From Pelomonas sp. Root1237 (GTDB lineage Bacteria; Pseudomonadota; Gammaproteobacteria; Burkholderiales; Burkholderiaceae_C): a stretch of DNA of 64,000 bases. The notes under the pieces are model-generated. The model saw only the letters and a list, made by a program, of their open reading frames with translations. It searched no databases and was not told where the DNA came from. Location of the stretch: assembly GCF_001425055.1 (NCBI RefSeq), contig NZ_LMDK01000022.1, positions 1-64,000 on the forward strand, in the 5' to 3' direction. The position numbers were made by a program, and so were the translations under genes. Positions 18,332 to 28,798 of this stretch are shown in pieces; positions within the stretch are counted from its first letter, which is position 1, and every line of letters starts with the position of its first letter.

Positions 18332-19602
18332 GCTTGGCCAGCCGCATCGCCGGCCTGCTGATCGCCGGCCTGCTGCTGGCTTATGGCCTGGCCAGCCTGG
18401 CCTGGCTGGCCGAGCGCGGCGAGGTGATGGGCCGCATGCTCAACGCCTACCTCGGCCGCGACGTGGCCACGGCCGTCGCCGTGCTGGACCGCTTGCCCGA
18501 GGCCGAGCGTGCCGCCTGGTTGCCGAGACTGGCGCGGCCCAATTACCGCTACGAACTCGGCGCGCCGCAGGACGCCCTGGCATCCGACGAGCTGGCGCTG
18601 TCTCTCACGCAAACGCTGGCCGCGGAGCTGGGTTCGGCGCGAATCGGCACGGCCGGTGCAAGGCCGGATGGCGAACTGGTGTTCGCGCTGAAGCTGGCCG
18701 ACGGCAGCGCGCTGACGCTGCGCGCCCAGCCGCCACGGCTGAAGCTGTCCGGCGCAACGCTGGCCCTACTGGCCGCGCAGATCGCCGTGCTGGCCCTGTG
18801 CGGCGCGGCGGCTGTCAGGCTGGCGACGCGGCCGCTGCGCCGCCTGGCCGATGCCGCCGATGGCCTCGGCGCCGATCTCGCCGCCCAGCCGCTGCCCGAA
18901 GAAGGCCCGCGCGAGGTGGCCTCCGCAGCGCGCGCCTTCAATGCCATGCAGGCCCGCATCGCCGGGCACCTGCGCGAGCGCTCCGAAATCCTCGCCGCCG
19001 TCACACACGATCTGCAGACGCCGCTGACGCGCATGCGCCTGCGCAGCGAACTGCTGGCCGAGACCGACACGCGCGACAAGCTGCTGGCCGACATCGACGA
19101 GATGCGCGGCCTGGTTGCCGAGGGCCTGCACTACGCGGCCAGTGCGCATGCGGCCGAGGAAGCGCCGCAGGCGGTGGACCTCGTCGCGCTGCTGGACGGC
19201 CTGGTCTGCGACGGCCAGGACGCGGGCCAGCAAGTCAGCCTTGAAGCGCCCTCTTCCCTTGCGCCGGTGACGACGCGGCCACGCGCGCTGCGCCGCGTTG
19301 TCGGCAACCTGGTCGACAACGCCGTCAAGTTCACCGGCGCGGCGGAGGTGGTCGTCACGCTGGACAACAGCCAGCTGCGCATCGCCGTGCTGGACCGCGG
19401 CCCGGGCATCCCGGCCGACCAGCGCCAGGCCGCGCTGCAGCCCTTTGTGCGCCTGGAGGCCTCGCGCAACCGCGCCAGCGGCGGCACCGGCCTGGGCCTG
19501 GCGATTGCGCAGCGCCTCGCGCAGGCACTGGGCGCCACGCTGGAGCTGCTGCCGCGCGAGGGTGGCGGCCTGGAGGCGCGGCTGAGTCTGCCCGCGAATT
19601 GA
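18328..19602 (+). CDS. Sensor histidine kinase
   Basis: 424 residues. Two transmembrane helices (about 5-26 and 143-163) flank a short periplasmic domain of about 115 residues with no recognised fold. HAMP linker, then a HisKA domain with the H-box VTHDLQTPLTRMRLRSE (His227), and a HATPase domain with NLVDNAVKF, DRGPGIP and GGTGLGLAIAQRL. It partners the preceding OmpR-type regulator. Confidence 0.95.
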   Translation: MSLASRIAGLLIAGLLLAYGLASLAWLAERGEVMGRMLNAYLGRDVATAVAVLDRLPEAERAAWLPRLARPNYRYELGAPQDALASDELALSLTQTLAAELGSARIGTAGARPDGELVFALKLADGSALTLRAQPPRLKLSGATLALLAAQIAVLALCGAAAVRLATRPLRRLADAADGLGADLAAQPLPEEGPREVASAARAFNAMQARIAGHLRERSEILAAVTHDLQTPLTRMRLRSELLAETDTRDKLLADIDEMRGLVAEGLHYAASAHAAEEAPQAVDLVALLDGLVCDGQDAGQQVSLEAPSSLAPVTTRPRALRRVVGNLVDNAVKFTGAAEVVVTLDNSQLRIAVLDRGPGIPADQRQAALQPFVRLEASRNRASGGTGLGLAIAQRLAQALGATLELLPREGGGLEARLSLPAN

Positions 19603-19654
19603 CCCTGCATCTTGAGGAAGCGCGCGCCCGCCAAATCGGCGCAAGCTTGGCGCC

Positions 19655-22249
19655 ATGCCACTGCTCGAGCCGCCGCTGCTGGAGCGCGATGCCGCGCTCG
19701 CAGGCCTGCGCGCCGACCTGACCGCCTTGGCCGACCCGACACAAGGCCAGGGCCGCTGCGTGCTGCTCGAAGGCGATGCCGGCATGGGCAAGACGCGGCT
19801 GCTGCGTGCCGCGGAACGCGCCGGCGGCAGCGCCATCGAATGGGCCTGGGGCGCCTGCGAGCCGCTGATCACGCCGTTGCCGCTCGGGCCGCTGCTGGAC
19901 ATGCTGCCGCGACTACCCGGTGAGATCGCGGCGCTGCTGCGGCGCAGCGCACCGGCCGCCGAGTTGTTTGCCGCCCTGCTGGAGGTGGCGCGCCTGACGC
20001 GCCGGCCGCGGGTCTGGGTGTTCGAGGACCTGCACTGGGCCGACGGCGCCACGCTGGACCTGCTGCGCTTCCTGGCCCGGCGCATCGCCGGCACCCGGGT
20101 GCTGTTGTGCCTGAGCTGGCGGGGCGGCGAACTGGGCCCGGCCCACCCGCTGCGCGCGGCGCTCGCGGGCCTGGCCGGCCAGGGCGCGCGCAGCCTCAGC
20201 CTGGCGCCGCTGAGCCGCGCAGCCGTGTCCACGCTGGCGGCCCGCGCCGGCCGCCCGGCCGCGGGCCTGTTCGAGACCAGCGGCGGCAATCCCTTCTTCG
20301 TGACGGAGCTGCTGGCCGCGCCGCTGGCCGAGGGCCTGCCGGTGTCGGTGCGGGACGCGCTGCTGGCGCGCGTGGCGCGGCTGTCGCCACCGGCGCGCGA
20401 GTTGCTCAATGTGGCCAGCGTCTCGCCCGCGCCGCTGGAGACCGCCGTGCTGGCCCATGCCTGCGGCCTGGAGCCCGAGGCGCTGGCCGAAGTCGTCACC
20501 AGTGACCTGCTGCAGGCCGGTGGCGATTGCCTGCGCTTTGCGCACGAGCTGACCCGGCTGACCGTGCTGGAAGCCCTGGGGCCCCGCGCCGCGGCCCTGC
20601 ATGCCGCCGTGTTCGACGCCTTGAGCGAGCGCGGCGCGGCACCGGCGCGGCTGGTGCATCACGCCGAGCACGCCGGCCTGGACCATGCCGTGGCCCGGCT
20701 GGCGCCGCGCGCCGCCGAACTGGCGGCCGCCTCGGGCGCGCACCGCCAGGCCGCGACCCTGTTCGGCCTGGCGCTGCGCCGCGCCGCACAACTGCCTGCC
20801 GTGCAGGTCGAGCCGCTGGCGCGCGCCCAGGCGATCGAATGCCTGCTGACCGGCCAGGTCGAGGAGGCCGCGCAGGCCGCAGCCCTGGCGCTGAGCCTGG
20901 CCGGCGCGCGGCCGCTGGCCCGGGCCGAGCACTTGAGCCTGCTGGCGCGCATCGAATGGACGCGCGGCCGCGCCAGCGCCGGCCTGGCCCATGCCGAGGC
21001 CGCGATCGCCCTGCTGCACGAGCACGCCCCCGACAGCCCGGCCCTGGCCCACGCGCTGGCCAACCACGCCCAGCTGCATCTGCTGGACGACGACACCGGC
21101 GCGGCGCTGGCGGGCGCCGCCCAGGCCCTGGCCTTGTTCGGCCGCCTCGGCGACCCGGCGGGCGCCCTCGGCGCGCGTATCACGCTGGCCTCGGCGCGGC
21201 TGGGCGGGCCGGATGAGGGGCTGGGCACGGTCGAGCTGCACGCCGCGCTCGAACAGGCGCTGGCCGATGGTCGGGAGGAACTGGCCGCGCGCGCCTGGAC
21301 CAACCTCGCCTCGGCCGCACTGGTCGCGTCGCGCTACGACAAGCTGGAGCGCCTGTGCACGGCCGGGCTGGCGTATTGCGAGGCGCGCGACCTGGACCTG
21401 TTCGCCGTGCCGCTGCGCGTGCGCCAGGCTTGCGGCGACATCGCGCGCGGCGACTGGGCGGCCGGCGAGGCGGGCCTGCGCCAGCTCCAGGCCCGCCCTG
21501 ACCTGAACGAGCTGCAACGCGAGCAGGTCGGCCATCTGCTTGCGCTGCAGGCGGCCCGCCGAGGGGAACCGGGTGCGCTGGCCTACTGGCAGGAGCTGGC
21601 CAGTGGACGGCGGCAGCTGGCGGTGTGGCCCTGGTTCATGTCGGTGGATGTGCAGCAGGTGGAACTCTCGACCTTGTCGGGCCCGGCGGGGCGGGCGCGA
21701 CAGCTGGCGGAAGAAGCGCTGGCCAGAGCGGCCGCGCGGCTGGGGCCGTGGCGGCGGGCGCAGGTCCAGGTGTGGCTGACGCGCCTGGGCCAGCCGCAGG
21801 CCCTCGCCGCCGACGCGCCCGCGGCCTGCGCGCTGGAGGCAAGCGGCCAGCATCGCGCCGCCAGCCAGGCCTGGGGCGAGGTGGGCTGCCCCTACCAGCA
21901 GGCCTTGGCACTGCTGTGGGGCGATGCCGAGGCCATTGCCGACGGACTGCAGCGCCTTCAAGGGCTGGGCGCCGGGCTGGCCGCGCAGTACGCGCGCCGG
22001 CGCCTGCGGCGCGTGGGCGTGAGCGGCGTGGGGCGCGGCCGCTACGGCCATGCCCGGCAGGACCCGCTGGGCCTGACCGGACGCGAGCGCGAGATCCTGG
22101 AGCTGCTCGTGCAGGGCCACAGCAACCGCGCCATCGCAGCCACGCTGCACCGCTCCGAGCGCACGGTGGAGAACCATGTCGCCGCCGTCTTCCTCAAGCT
22201 GGGGGTGAAGACACGCCAGGACGCCATCCAGCGCGCGAAATCTGAGTAG
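19655..22249 (+). CDS. Large LuxR-type ATPase regulator (LAL/MalT-like)
   Basis: 864 residues. An N-terminal AAA-type ATPase with Walker A GDAGMGKT (residues 40-47) and Walker B VWVFEDLHWAD is followed by a long Ala/Leu-rich helical repeat region, probably TPR-like, and a C-terminal LuxR/GerE helix-turn-helix (about 800-864, LTGREREILELLVQGHSNRAIA...). Proteins of this layout are signal-integrating transcriptional activators; the inducer is unknown. It starts 52 nt after the histidine kinase and precedes a PEP-CTERM gene on the same strand, which may be a target. Confidence 0.9.
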   Translation: MPLLEPPLLERDAALAGLRADLTALADPTQGQGRCVLLEGDAGMGKTRLLRAAERAGGSAIEWAWGACEPLITPLPLGPLLDMLPRLPGEIAALLRRSAPAAELFAALLEVARLTRRPRVWVFEDLHWADGATLDLLRFLARRIAGTRVLLCLSWRGGELGPAHPLRAALAGLAGQGARSLSLAPLSRAAVSTLAARAGRPAAGLFETSGGNPFFVTELLAAPLAEGLPVSVRDALLARVARLSPPARELLNVASVSPAPLETAVLAHACGLEPEALAEVVTSDLLQAGGDCLRFAHELTRLTVLEALGPRAAALHAAVFDALSERGAAPARLVHHAEHAGLDHAVARLAPRAAELAAASGAHRQAATLFGLALRRAAQLPAVQVEPLARAQAIECLLTGQVEEAAQAAALALSLAGARPLARAEHLSLLARIEWTRGRASAGLAHAEAAIALLHEHAPDSPALAHALANHAQLHLLDDDTGAALAGAAQALALFGRLGDPAGALGARITLASARLGGPDEGLGTVELHAALEQALADGREELAARAWTNLASAALVASRYDKLERLCTAGLAYCEARDLDLFAVPLRVRQACGDIARGDWAAGEAGLRQLQARPDLNELQREQVGHLLALQAARRGEPGALAYWQELASGRRQLAVWPWFMSVDVQQVELSTLSGPAGRARQLAEEALARAAARLGPWRRAQVQVWLTRLGQPQALAADAPAACALEASGQHRAASQAWGEVGCPYQQALALLWGDAEAIADGLQRLQGLGAGLAAQYARRRLRRVGVSGVGRGRYGHARQDPLGLTGREREILELLVQGHSNRAIAATLHRSERTVENHVAAVFLKLGVKTRQDAIQRAKSE

Positions 22250-22355
22250 TGCGCGTCCAAATCCGGGTAACGCCGCCGCAGTGGCGCCGCGCCTCGCCCT
22301 CTAGCCTTGCATTCAGGGCCACCGGCCCGCACAGCCTTTGCAAGGGAGACCTGTC

Positions 22356-23231
22356 ATGAAGATCCGCACGCTGCTCACTGCTCTCGCCCTGTTCGCCAGC
22401 GGCGCCGCCTGGGGCCAGGCTGGCCTTGCCACCGCGAGCGGCACCGCTCGGGGCGATTTCCAGATCGGCTGCAGCACCTGCCCGCATTTCCAGCTCGGCC
22501 TCACCGGCAACCCGGTGCAAAGCCAGAGCGGCCCGCTCGCCGCCCAGGTGGACTACCTCGGCCAGCCCGTGGGCGACCCCAACACGGCGGGCTACAGCCT
22601 GGGCGGCGGCGTGGAGTACCACGCCAGCGCCGCCTTGCAGGGCGCCCTGGCCACACCGCTGCTGGGCGCCTATGCGCGGGCCGACAACGAGCCCGTCGTC
22701 ATCCTCGCCGACCCGGCGCAACTGGAGATCGGCATCGACCTCTATGCCGCCAGCGCCGTCGCGCGCACCCAGCAGACCTACCACTACCTCGGCGCCAGCA
22801 CGACGACCTACCACTTCGACTTCCAGGTCGACGGCACGCTCAGCAGCACCCGGGCCAGCGCCTTCGGATCAGCGGCCATCTACACCGGCCAGGACCCGTC
22901 CTTCGAGGTCGGCCTGATCGACTTCGGCTACAGCAGCCACAGCGGTGTGGGCCTGCTCTACAACCCGCAAGCCTTCGGCGGTGATTTCTCGGTCAGCATC
23001 ACGGTGGACCCCGGCGCGAGCTTCGTCCTCATCAGCCAGCTCAGCGCCAGCGTGCAGATGACCTACGACACGACCGATGTGCTGGCCGACGCCTCGCACA
23101 CGCTGCGCCTGACGGCCATCACCGGTGGCGACCCCGGCCTGCTGGTGACTGCCGTGCCCGAGCCATCGACGGCGCTGCTGTTGTCGCTCGGCTTGATCGC
23201 GCTGCTTCGCCTGCGGCGGGAACGACGCTGA
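22356..23231 (+). CDS. PEP-CTERM sorting-domain secreted protein
   Basis: 291 residues. A signal peptide (MKIRTLLTALALFASGAAWG) comes first. The mature part has a CSTC motif, many Ala/Gly/Tyr residues and beta-strand pattern, with no known catalytic motif. The C-terminal sorting signal is VPEPSTALLLSLGLIALLRLRRERR-like: PEP, hydrophobic helix, basic tail. ATG 22356 is preceded by GGGAG. It ends 4 nt from the convergent acyltransferase gene. The function is unknown; an extracellular or matrix location through exosortase is expected from the signal. Confidence 0.85.
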   Translation: MKIRTLLTALALFASGAAWGQAGLATASGTARGDFQIGCSTCPHFQLGLTGNPVQSQSGPLAAQVDYLGQPVGDPNTAGYSLGGGVEYHASAALQGALATPLLGAYARADNEPVVILADPAQLEIGIDLYAASAVARTQQTYHYLGASTTTYHFDFQVDGTLSSTRASAFGSAAIYTGQDPSFEVGLIDFGYSSHSGVGLLYNPQAFGGDFSVSITVDPGASFVLISQLSASVQMTYDTTDVLADASHTLRLTAITGGDPGLLVTAVPEPSTALLLSLGLIALLRLRRERR

Positions 23232-23235
23232 GGGA

Positions 23236-24099
23236 CTAAGGTGCCGCGCCGATGTCCAGGCCGCGCGGCTGCTTGTAGCGGTGGTAGCCCCACAGATACT
23301 GCCCCGGCGCGCGGCGGATCAGGCTCTCCATGGCCCCGTTGACGAGCGCTGCGGCAGCCTCGTTGCTCGCCTCGGCAGGGATGGCCGGCGCGGGCAGCAC
23401 GTGCACGACGAAGCCTTCACCGCCGGGCAGGCGCTCACCCCAGATCAGCAGCAGGGACGCGCCCGTCTGCTGCACCAGGCGGGCGGCCAGCGTCATCGTG
23501 TAGGCCGGCTTGCCGAAGAAAGGCGCCCACACGCCCAGGCCATCGGGTGGCACCTGGTCGGGCAGCAGGCCGATGACCTCGCCCTTGCGCAGCGCGCGGA
23601 TCATCTGGCGCACGCCGGCCAGCGACGCCGGCGCCGTGGCCAGCCCGGGCCGCTCGCGTGAGCCGGCCATCACCTCGCGTAGCGAGGCCTGCCGCGCCGG
23701 GCGGTACAGCACGGTGATGGGTGACTCGGGCGTCGTGAAGCGCTCGGCGATGGCCTGGGCGCAGATCTCGAAGCAGCCCATGTGGGGCGTCAGCATGACC
23801 AGGCCGCGTTTCTCGGCCAGGGCGGCCGTGATCAGCTCGCCGCCCTCCCATTGCAGCTTGTCGCCCAGCGGCTTGCCGCGGGTAGCCACCCAGAGCCAGG
23901 GCAGCTCCGCCGCCATGCGCCCGGCGGCCGCAATCGCGGGCCGCGCCTCGCTCCAGGCGACGCCGGCCTGGGCCACATTGGCTTGGAAACGCCGCCGGTA
24001 GGTCCCCGAGGCGAAGTAGACAACCCAACCCAGCAGCGCTCCCAAAGCGTGCAATAGCGCCAGGGGCAGCCGGGACAGCAAGCGAAAGACCCAACCCAT
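23236..24099 (-). CDS. Lauroyl/lysophospholipid acyltransferase, LpxL-type
   Basis: 287 residues. Inner-membrane-associated acyltransferase with one N-terminal hydrophobic anchor. The catalytic HxxxxE motif is TPHMGCFE (His106, Glu111), and LLPDQVPPDGLGVWAPFFGK is the acceptor-binding block of the HtrB/LpxL family, which adds secondary acyl chains to lipid A. The position next to metK is common in Burkholderiales. Family substrate specificity cannot be decided from sequence alone. It is divergent from metK across 129 bp. Confidence 0.9.
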   Translation of the reverse strand: MGWVFRLLSRLPLALLHALGALLGWVVYFASGTYRRRFQANVAQAGVAWSEARPAIAAAGRMAAELPWLWVATRGKPLGDKLQWEGGELITAALAEKRGLVMLTPHMGCFEICAQAIAERFTTPESPITVLYRPARQASLREVMAGSRERPGLATAPASLAGVRQMIRALRKGEVIGLLPDQVPPDGLGVWAPFFGKPAYTMTLAARLVQQTGASLLLIWGERLPGGEGFVVHVLPAPAIPAEASNEAAAALVNGAMESLIRRAPGQYLWGYHRYKQPRGLDIGAAP

Positions 24100-24228
24100 A
24101 TTTCCTATACTTCGCAGATCGCCGAGTTACTGAACTACTTGCGGGGCGATTCACAAATCCCGCTAAAGCGTTCGCCGCACCTCCAGGAGCGACGGCGACG
24201 CCGCCAATGAAGCAACCGGAGTTTAAAA

Positions 24229-25410
24229 GTGGCCAACGATTTCCTCTTCACGTCTGAATCCGTCTCGGAAGGACACCCCGACAAGGTGGCCGACCAGATC
24301 TCGGACGCCATCCTGGACGCCATCTTCGAGCAGGACCCGCGCAGCCGCGTGGCCGCCGAGACGCTGTGCAACACCGGCCTGGTGGTTCTCGCCGGCGAGA
24401 TCACGACCAACGCCCACGTCGACTACATCCAGGTCGCACGCGACACCATCAAGCGCATCGGCTACGACAACACCGAGTACGGCATCGACTACAAGGGCTG
24501 CGCCGTGCTGGTCGCCTACGACAAGCAGTCCAACGACATCGCCCAGGGCGTGGACCATGCGTCCGACGATCATCTGAACACCGGTGCCGGCGACCAGGGC
24601 CTGATGTTCGGCTACGCCTGCGACGAGACGCCCGAGCTGATGCCCGCGCCGATCTACTACGCCCACCGCCTCGTCGAGCGCCAGGCCCAGCTGCGCAAGG
24701 ACGGCCGCCTGCCCTTCCTGCGCCCGGACGCCAAGAGCCAGGTCACGATGCGCTATGTGGACGGCAAGCCGCACAGCATCGACACCGTCGTGCTGTCCAC
24801 CCAGCACGCGCCCGAGTACTCGCTCGGCGACCGCATGACGGACGAGTTCTACGAAGCCATCCGCGAAGAGCTGATCAAGCCCGTGCTGCCCAAGGAATGG
24901 ATCAGCGCCGACACCAAGTACCTGATCAACCCGACCGGCCGCTTCGTCATCGGCGGCCCGCAGGGCGACTGCGGCCTGACCGGCCGCAAGATCATCGTCG
25001 ACACCTACGGCGGCGCCTGCCCGCATGGTGGCGGCGCCTTCTCGGGCAAGGACCCGTCCAAGGTCGACCGCTCGGCCGCCTATGCCGCCCGCTACGTGGC
25101 CAAGAACGTCGTCGCCGCCGGCCTGGCGCGCCAGTGCCAGATCCAGGTCGCCTACGCCATCGGCGTGGCCCGGCCGATGAACGTGACCGTCTACACCGAA
25201 GGCACCGGCGTCATCCCCGACGACCAGATCGCCAAGCTCGTCAACGAGCACTTCGACCTGCGTCCCAAGGGCATCATCCAGATGCTGGACCTGCTGCGCC
25301 CGATCTATTCCAAGACGGCGGCCTATGGGCACTTCGGGCGGGAAGAGCCGGAGTTCACTTGGGAGCGGACTGACAAAGCGGCAGCGCTGCGCGCTGCTGC
25401 CGGGCTGTAA
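24229..25410 (+). CDS. metK: S-adenosylmethionine synthetase
   Basis: 393 residues. Makes SAM from methionine and ATP. Start is GTG 24229 with CCGGAG upstream, giving the standard N-terminus [19 protein letters not shown]. The signature [12 protein letters not shown] and the P-loop-like [16 protein letters not shown] are intact, and the length is normal. Three hairpins follow the gene. Confidence 0.98.
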   Translation: MANDFLFTSESVSEGHPDKVADQISDAILDAIFEQDPRSRVAAETLCNTGLVVLAGEITTNAHVDYIQVARDTIKRIGYDNTEYGIDYKGCAVLVAYDKQSNDIAQGVDHASDDHLNTGAGDQGLMFGYACDETPELMPAPIYYAHRLVERQAQLRKDGRLPFLRPDAKSQVTMRYVDGKPHSIDTVVLSTQHAPEYSLGDRMTDEFYEAIREELIKPVLPKEWISADTKYLINPTGRFVIGGPQGDCGLTGRKIIVDTYGGACPHGGGAFSGKDPSKVDRSAAYAARYVAKNVVAAGLARQCQIQVAYAIGVARPMNVTVYTEGTGVIPDDQIAKLVNEHFDLRPKGIIQMLDLLRPIYSKTAAYGHFGREEPEFTWERTDKAAALRAAAGL

Positions 25411-25479
25411 GGCCTGGCAGCAGCGCGCCAGCGACCGAAGCCGCTTTGGGGCGAAGCTCATGTCGCTTGCGACGTGAGC
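25389..25479. other. Two strong hairpins at the end of metK
   Basis: GCGCGCTGCTGCC (25389-25401) pairs perfectly with GGCAGCAGCGCGC (25416-25428); the TAA stop of metK is in the loop. A second stem, GCTCATGTCGC (25456-25466) with GCGACGTGAGC (25469-25479), has 11 pairs including one GU. Neither has a T-run. They precede the real terminator. Confidence 0.7.
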
Positions 25480-25502
25480 GAAGACCACAAGGCCACCGAA
25501 CC

Positions 25503-25533
25503 AACACCGCCCTCCAGGCGGTGTTTTCCTTTG
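25503..25533 (+). terminator. Intrinsic terminator of metK
   Basis: AACACCGCC-CTCCA-GGCGGTGTT is a 9-bp stem with a 5-base loop followed by TTCCTTT, about 93 bases past the metK stop and before the chemoreceptor gene. Confidence 0.85.
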
Positions 25534-25622
25534 CGCCGCCACATCCGTCAACATGTAGAGTCAACGCACCGGCAGGGTGCGCGATCACAGCCGCCCGCCG
25601 CGCCATCAACCTGGAGGCGGTG

Positions 25623-27164
25623 ATGAACATGCAATCCATGCGAATCGGGACCCGGCTGGGCCTGGGCTTCGGCCTCGTGCTGCTGCTGCTGGCGGTGGCC
25701 CTGGGCGTGAGCTACCGGCAGATCGGCGCCGTCGGCCCTCACATCGACCTGCTGGTGGAACTGCAGCATCGCCAGGACTTCGCCCAGGACTGGCGTACGG
25801 CGACCCAGCTCAACGTCACGCGCACCGACGCCGTCGCGCGCGCCGGAGGCTCGGGCCCCGTGGCGGAGTTCTTCTCGCCGATCATCAAGACGACGAGTGC
25901 CAGGATCACCGAACTGCAGGAGAGCCTCACCAAGGCGGTGGACACCGAGCGCGACAAGGCCCTGCTCACGGAGATCGCCGATGCCCGCAAGGCCTACGTC
26001 GATATCCGCAACCAGGTCTTCGCCCAGCTCAAGGCCGGCGAAGCCGACGCTGCGCTGCAGACGCTGGAGGGCAAGATGCGGCCGGCCTCAGAGGCCTATG
26101 TCGCGGCCATCAGCCGCATGGCCGACTTCCAGGGCGAGCGCGTGCGCCTCGAGACCCAGCAGGTCATGGAGGAGGCGCGCCGCACCCAGATGATCATGCT
26201 CGTCATCGCCATCGCCTGCCTCAGCGTAGGCATCGCGGCGGCCTGGCTGATCACGCGCTCCGTTGTCGGCCCGCTGCGCGAGGCCATCCACGAAGCCGAA
26301 GAGGTAGGGCATGGCGACCTGTCGCGCGACATCCGCAGCGTGGGCAGCGACGAGACCGCGCAGTTGACCCAGGCCCTGGCACAGATGCAGCAGGCGCTGC
26401 GCCATCTCGTCGGCTCGGTGCGCGAGAACGCCAGCGGCGTGGCGACGGCCAGCACCGAGATCTCGCATGGCAGCAACGACCTGTCGGCACGCACCGAGCA
26501 GCAGGCCAGTGCCATTCAAGAGACGGCGGCGTCGATGGAGGAGCTGTCGGCCACCGTGAAGCTCAATGCCGACAACGCCGGCGAGGCCGACAAGCTCGCG
26601 CGTGACGCCAGCCAGGTGGCGCGCCAGGGCGGCGAAGTCGTCGGCGAGGCGGTGCAGCGCATGAAAGGCATCGAAGAGAGCTCGCGCAAGATCGGCGACA
26701 TCATCGGCACCATTGACGCCATCGCCTTCCAGACCAACATCCTGGCGCTGAACGCCGCGGTCGAGGCCGCACGGGCCGGCGAGCAAGGGCGCGGCTTTGC
26801 CGTCGTCGCCAGCGAGGTGCGCATGCTGGCCCAGCGCAGTGCCGACGCGGCCAAGGAGATTAAGGGCCTGATCGGCGACAGCGTCGAGCGCGTCGAGCAG
26901 GGCGCCGTGCTGGTGAACAAGGCCGGCGAGACGATGGCGCAAGTCGTGACTGCCATTGGCCGCGTCGCGCAGATCGTGCGCGAGATCAGCTCGGCCAGCC
27001 GCGAGCAAAGCACCGGCGTCAGCCAGGTCGGCCAGGCCATCACGCAGATGGACCAGGCCACGCAGCAGAACGCCGCCCTCGTCGAGGAAAGCGCCGCGGC
27101 CGCGGAGAGCCTGAAGCAGCAGGCGGACGAGCTGGTGAAGCTGGTATCGACTTTCCGCGTCTAG
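25623..27164 (+). CDS. Methyl-accepting chemotaxis protein
   Basis: 513 residues. TM helix at about 11-30, a four-helix-bundle periplasmic ligand domain to about 190, second TM helix at about 194-215, HAMP domain, then the MA signalling coiled coil with the conserved hairpin tip [32 protein letters not shown]. The C-terminus (LVSTFRV) has no NWETF-type receptor tail, so methylation enzymes would not be tethered here. ATG 25623 is preceded by GGAGGCGGTG. The ligand is unknown and no che genes are in the window. Confidence 0.95.
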   Translation: MNMQSMRIGTRLGLGFGLVLLLLAVALGVSYRQIGAVGPHIDLLVELQHRQDFAQDWRTATQLNVTRTDAVARAGGSGPVAEFFSPIIKTTSARITELQESLTKAVDTERDKALLTEIADARKAYVDIRNQVFAQLKAGEADAALQTLEGKMRPASEAYVAAISRMADFQGERVRLETQQVMEEARRTQMIMLVIAIACLSVGIAAAWLITRSVVGPLREAIHEAEEVGHGDLSRDIRSVGSDETAQLTQALAQMQQALRHLVGSVRENASGVATASTEISHGSNDLSARTEQQASAIQETAASMEELSATVKLNADNAGEADKLARDASQVARQGGEVVGEAVQRMKGIEESSRKIGDIIGTIDAIAFQTNILALNAAVEAARAGEQGRGFAVVASEVRMLAQRSADAAKEIKGLIGDSVERVEQGAVLVNKAGETMAQVVTAIGRVAQIVREISSASREQSTGVSQVGQAITQMDQATQQNAALVEESAAAAESLKQQADELVKLVSTFRV

Positions 27165-27234
27165 GACGAAGGCGGGGCGTCGGCTCGGTGCCCTCAGACG
27201 ACATCTAGAACGGAAAACAGGACGAACCACAAAC

Positions 27235-28644
27235 ATGCACGACATCATTTGCCCGCACTGCCACACGGCGTTCAAGGTGGATGAGGCGGGATATGCGGAC
27301 ATCCTGAAGCAAGTACGCGACAAGGACTTCGACAAGCAGCTTCACGAACGTCTCGCGCTAGCGGAGACGGATAAGCGCACAGCGGTCGAGCTGGCCGAGG
27401 CTCGCGTTACCGCCACCTTGCAGCAAGCCGCTGCGCACAAGGATTCCGCCATTCAGGATCTCACGGCCAGGCTCGAAGCGGTCGACGTTGAGCGCAGGAT
27501 GGCAGTGCAAGAAGCAATCAGTGGGCTGGAGAGAGAACGCGACCAGCTCAAGAACTCCCTGGAGCAGGCTGCGCGTGACAGACAGACGGCGGCCCAGCTC
27601 GCCGAACTCCAAAAGCTCCAAGAGTTGCAGGCCACGGCCGCCACCAAAGACGCCGAGATTCAAGGTCTACGTGCGCAGCTCCAGGCCACCGAGATGGCCA
27701 GGACCTTGGCGGTCACAGAAGCGGTGGGCTCTGTCGAGAAAGAACGCGACGCCCTTAAAGGTGCCCTGGACCGAGCGGCCCTCGAAAAGGAGCTGGCCGA
27801 AAAGTCGCTCAAGGACAAGTACGAAACGCAGATCAAGGACCGTGACGACGCGATCGAACGGTTGCGCGACATGAAGGCCAAGCTGTCGACCAAGATGGTC
27901 GGCGAGACCCTAGAGCAGCATTGCGAGATTGAGTTCAACCGCTTGCGAGCGACGGCGTTCCAGCGCGCCTACTTCGAGAAAGACAACGACGCACGCACTG
28001 GCAGCAAGGGCGACTTCGTGTTCAGAGAATCGGATGATGCCGGGACGGAGATCGTGTCGATCATGTTCGAGATGAAGAACGAGAGCGACCGTACGGCATC
28101 GAAGGGCCGCAATGAGGACTTCCTTAAAGAACTGGACAAGGACCGCAATGAGAAGAGCTGCGAGTACGCAGTGCTGGTGTCCCTGTTGGAGCCGGAAAAC
28201 GAGCTCTACAACACGGGCATCGTCGACGTCTCTCACAAGCATCCCAAGATGTACGTCGTACGCCCGCAGTTCTTCATCCCGATCATCACCGTGCTGCGCA
28301 ACGCGGCCATGAACTCGCTGACCTACAAAACAGAGTTGGCCTTGGTTAAGGCACAGAACATCGACATCACAAACTTCGAGGGGAAGCTTGAGACGTTTAG
28401 GACGGCCTTCGCTAGGGACTACGACCTCGCTTCCAGACACTTTCAGACGGCGGTTGACGAAATCGACAAGTCAATTAACCACTTGCAGAAGACGAAGGAC
28501 GCTCTTCTCAGCACCGTGCGCAGTCTCCGGCTTGCGAACGACAAGGCGCAGGACGTCACGATCAAGAAGCTCACGCGCGGAAACCCGACGATGGCCGCGA
28601 AGTTCGACGAACTGAATAGCTCCGGCGGGGCAAGTGATTTGTGA
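27235..28644 (+). CDS. DUF2130 family protein, nuclease-like
   Basis: 469 residues. An N-terminal CPHC motif (residues 6-9, half of a zinc ribbon) is followed by a long charged coiled coil (about 35-215) and a C-terminal globular domain. That domain holds Glu225, Asp260 (SKGDFVF), then Glu279 and Lys281 in FEMKNES, which is the D...ExK pattern of the PD-(D/E)XK nuclease fold; a catalytic role is inferred from that pattern. The substrate is unknown. Base composition is clearly lower in GC than the neighbours (28 of the 60 bases from 28441 are G or C, against 46 of 60 at 20641), a sign of acquisition by transfer. AGGACG precedes the ATG. Confidence 0.82.
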   Translation: MHDIICPHCHTAFKVDEAGYADILKQVRDKDFDKQLHERLALAETDKRTAVELAEARVTATLQQAAAHKDSAIQDLTARLEAVDVERRMAVQEAISGLERERDQLKNSLEQAARDRQTAAQLAELQKLQELQATAATKDAEIQGLRAQLQATEMARTLAVTEAVGSVEKERDALKGALDRAALEKELAEKSLKDKYETQIKDRDDAIERLRDMKAKLSTKMVGETLEQHCEIEFNRLRATAFQRAYFEKDNDARTGSKGDFVFRESDDAGTEIVSIMFEMKNESDRTASKGRNEDFLKELDKDRNEKSCEYAVLVSLLEPENELYNTGIVDVSHKHPKMYVVRPQFFIPIITVLRNAAMNSLTYKTELALVKAQNIDITNFEGKLETFRTAFARDYDLASRHFQTAVDEIDKSINHLQKTKDALLSTVRSLRLANDKAQDVTIKKLTRGNPTMAAKFDELNSSGGASDL

Positions 28645-28798
28645 GCTGAAAGGTCTACGGGTAGCGGCAACGAATGGCGCGGGACGGCCATCAGCAGTCT
28701 TTCGCGGACGTCTGCTTTGAAGTAGTTTGACGCTAAAGATTTAACTACGGAAGCTCTATGACGACAAGCGCACGTGTTCTGCCCAGAAGGCACTCCAG
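28645..28798. other. Low-GC intergenic stretch
   Basis: No gene, terminator or clear promoter is visible. The composition matches the two flanking accessory genes rather than the core genome. The small frame starting at ATG 28757 (14 codons) has no family features. Confidence 0.4.

Noticed and set aside
19913-22177. 754-codon open frame on the minus strand
   Set aside because: Antisense to the LuxR-type ATPase regulator; Gln/Arg/Gly-rich composition typical of shadow frames.
24100-24228. SAM or SAH riboswitch upstream of metK
   Set aside because: There are some AGGAGCG-like bases, but I could not build the known helices or pseudoknot; a covariance-model search would decide.
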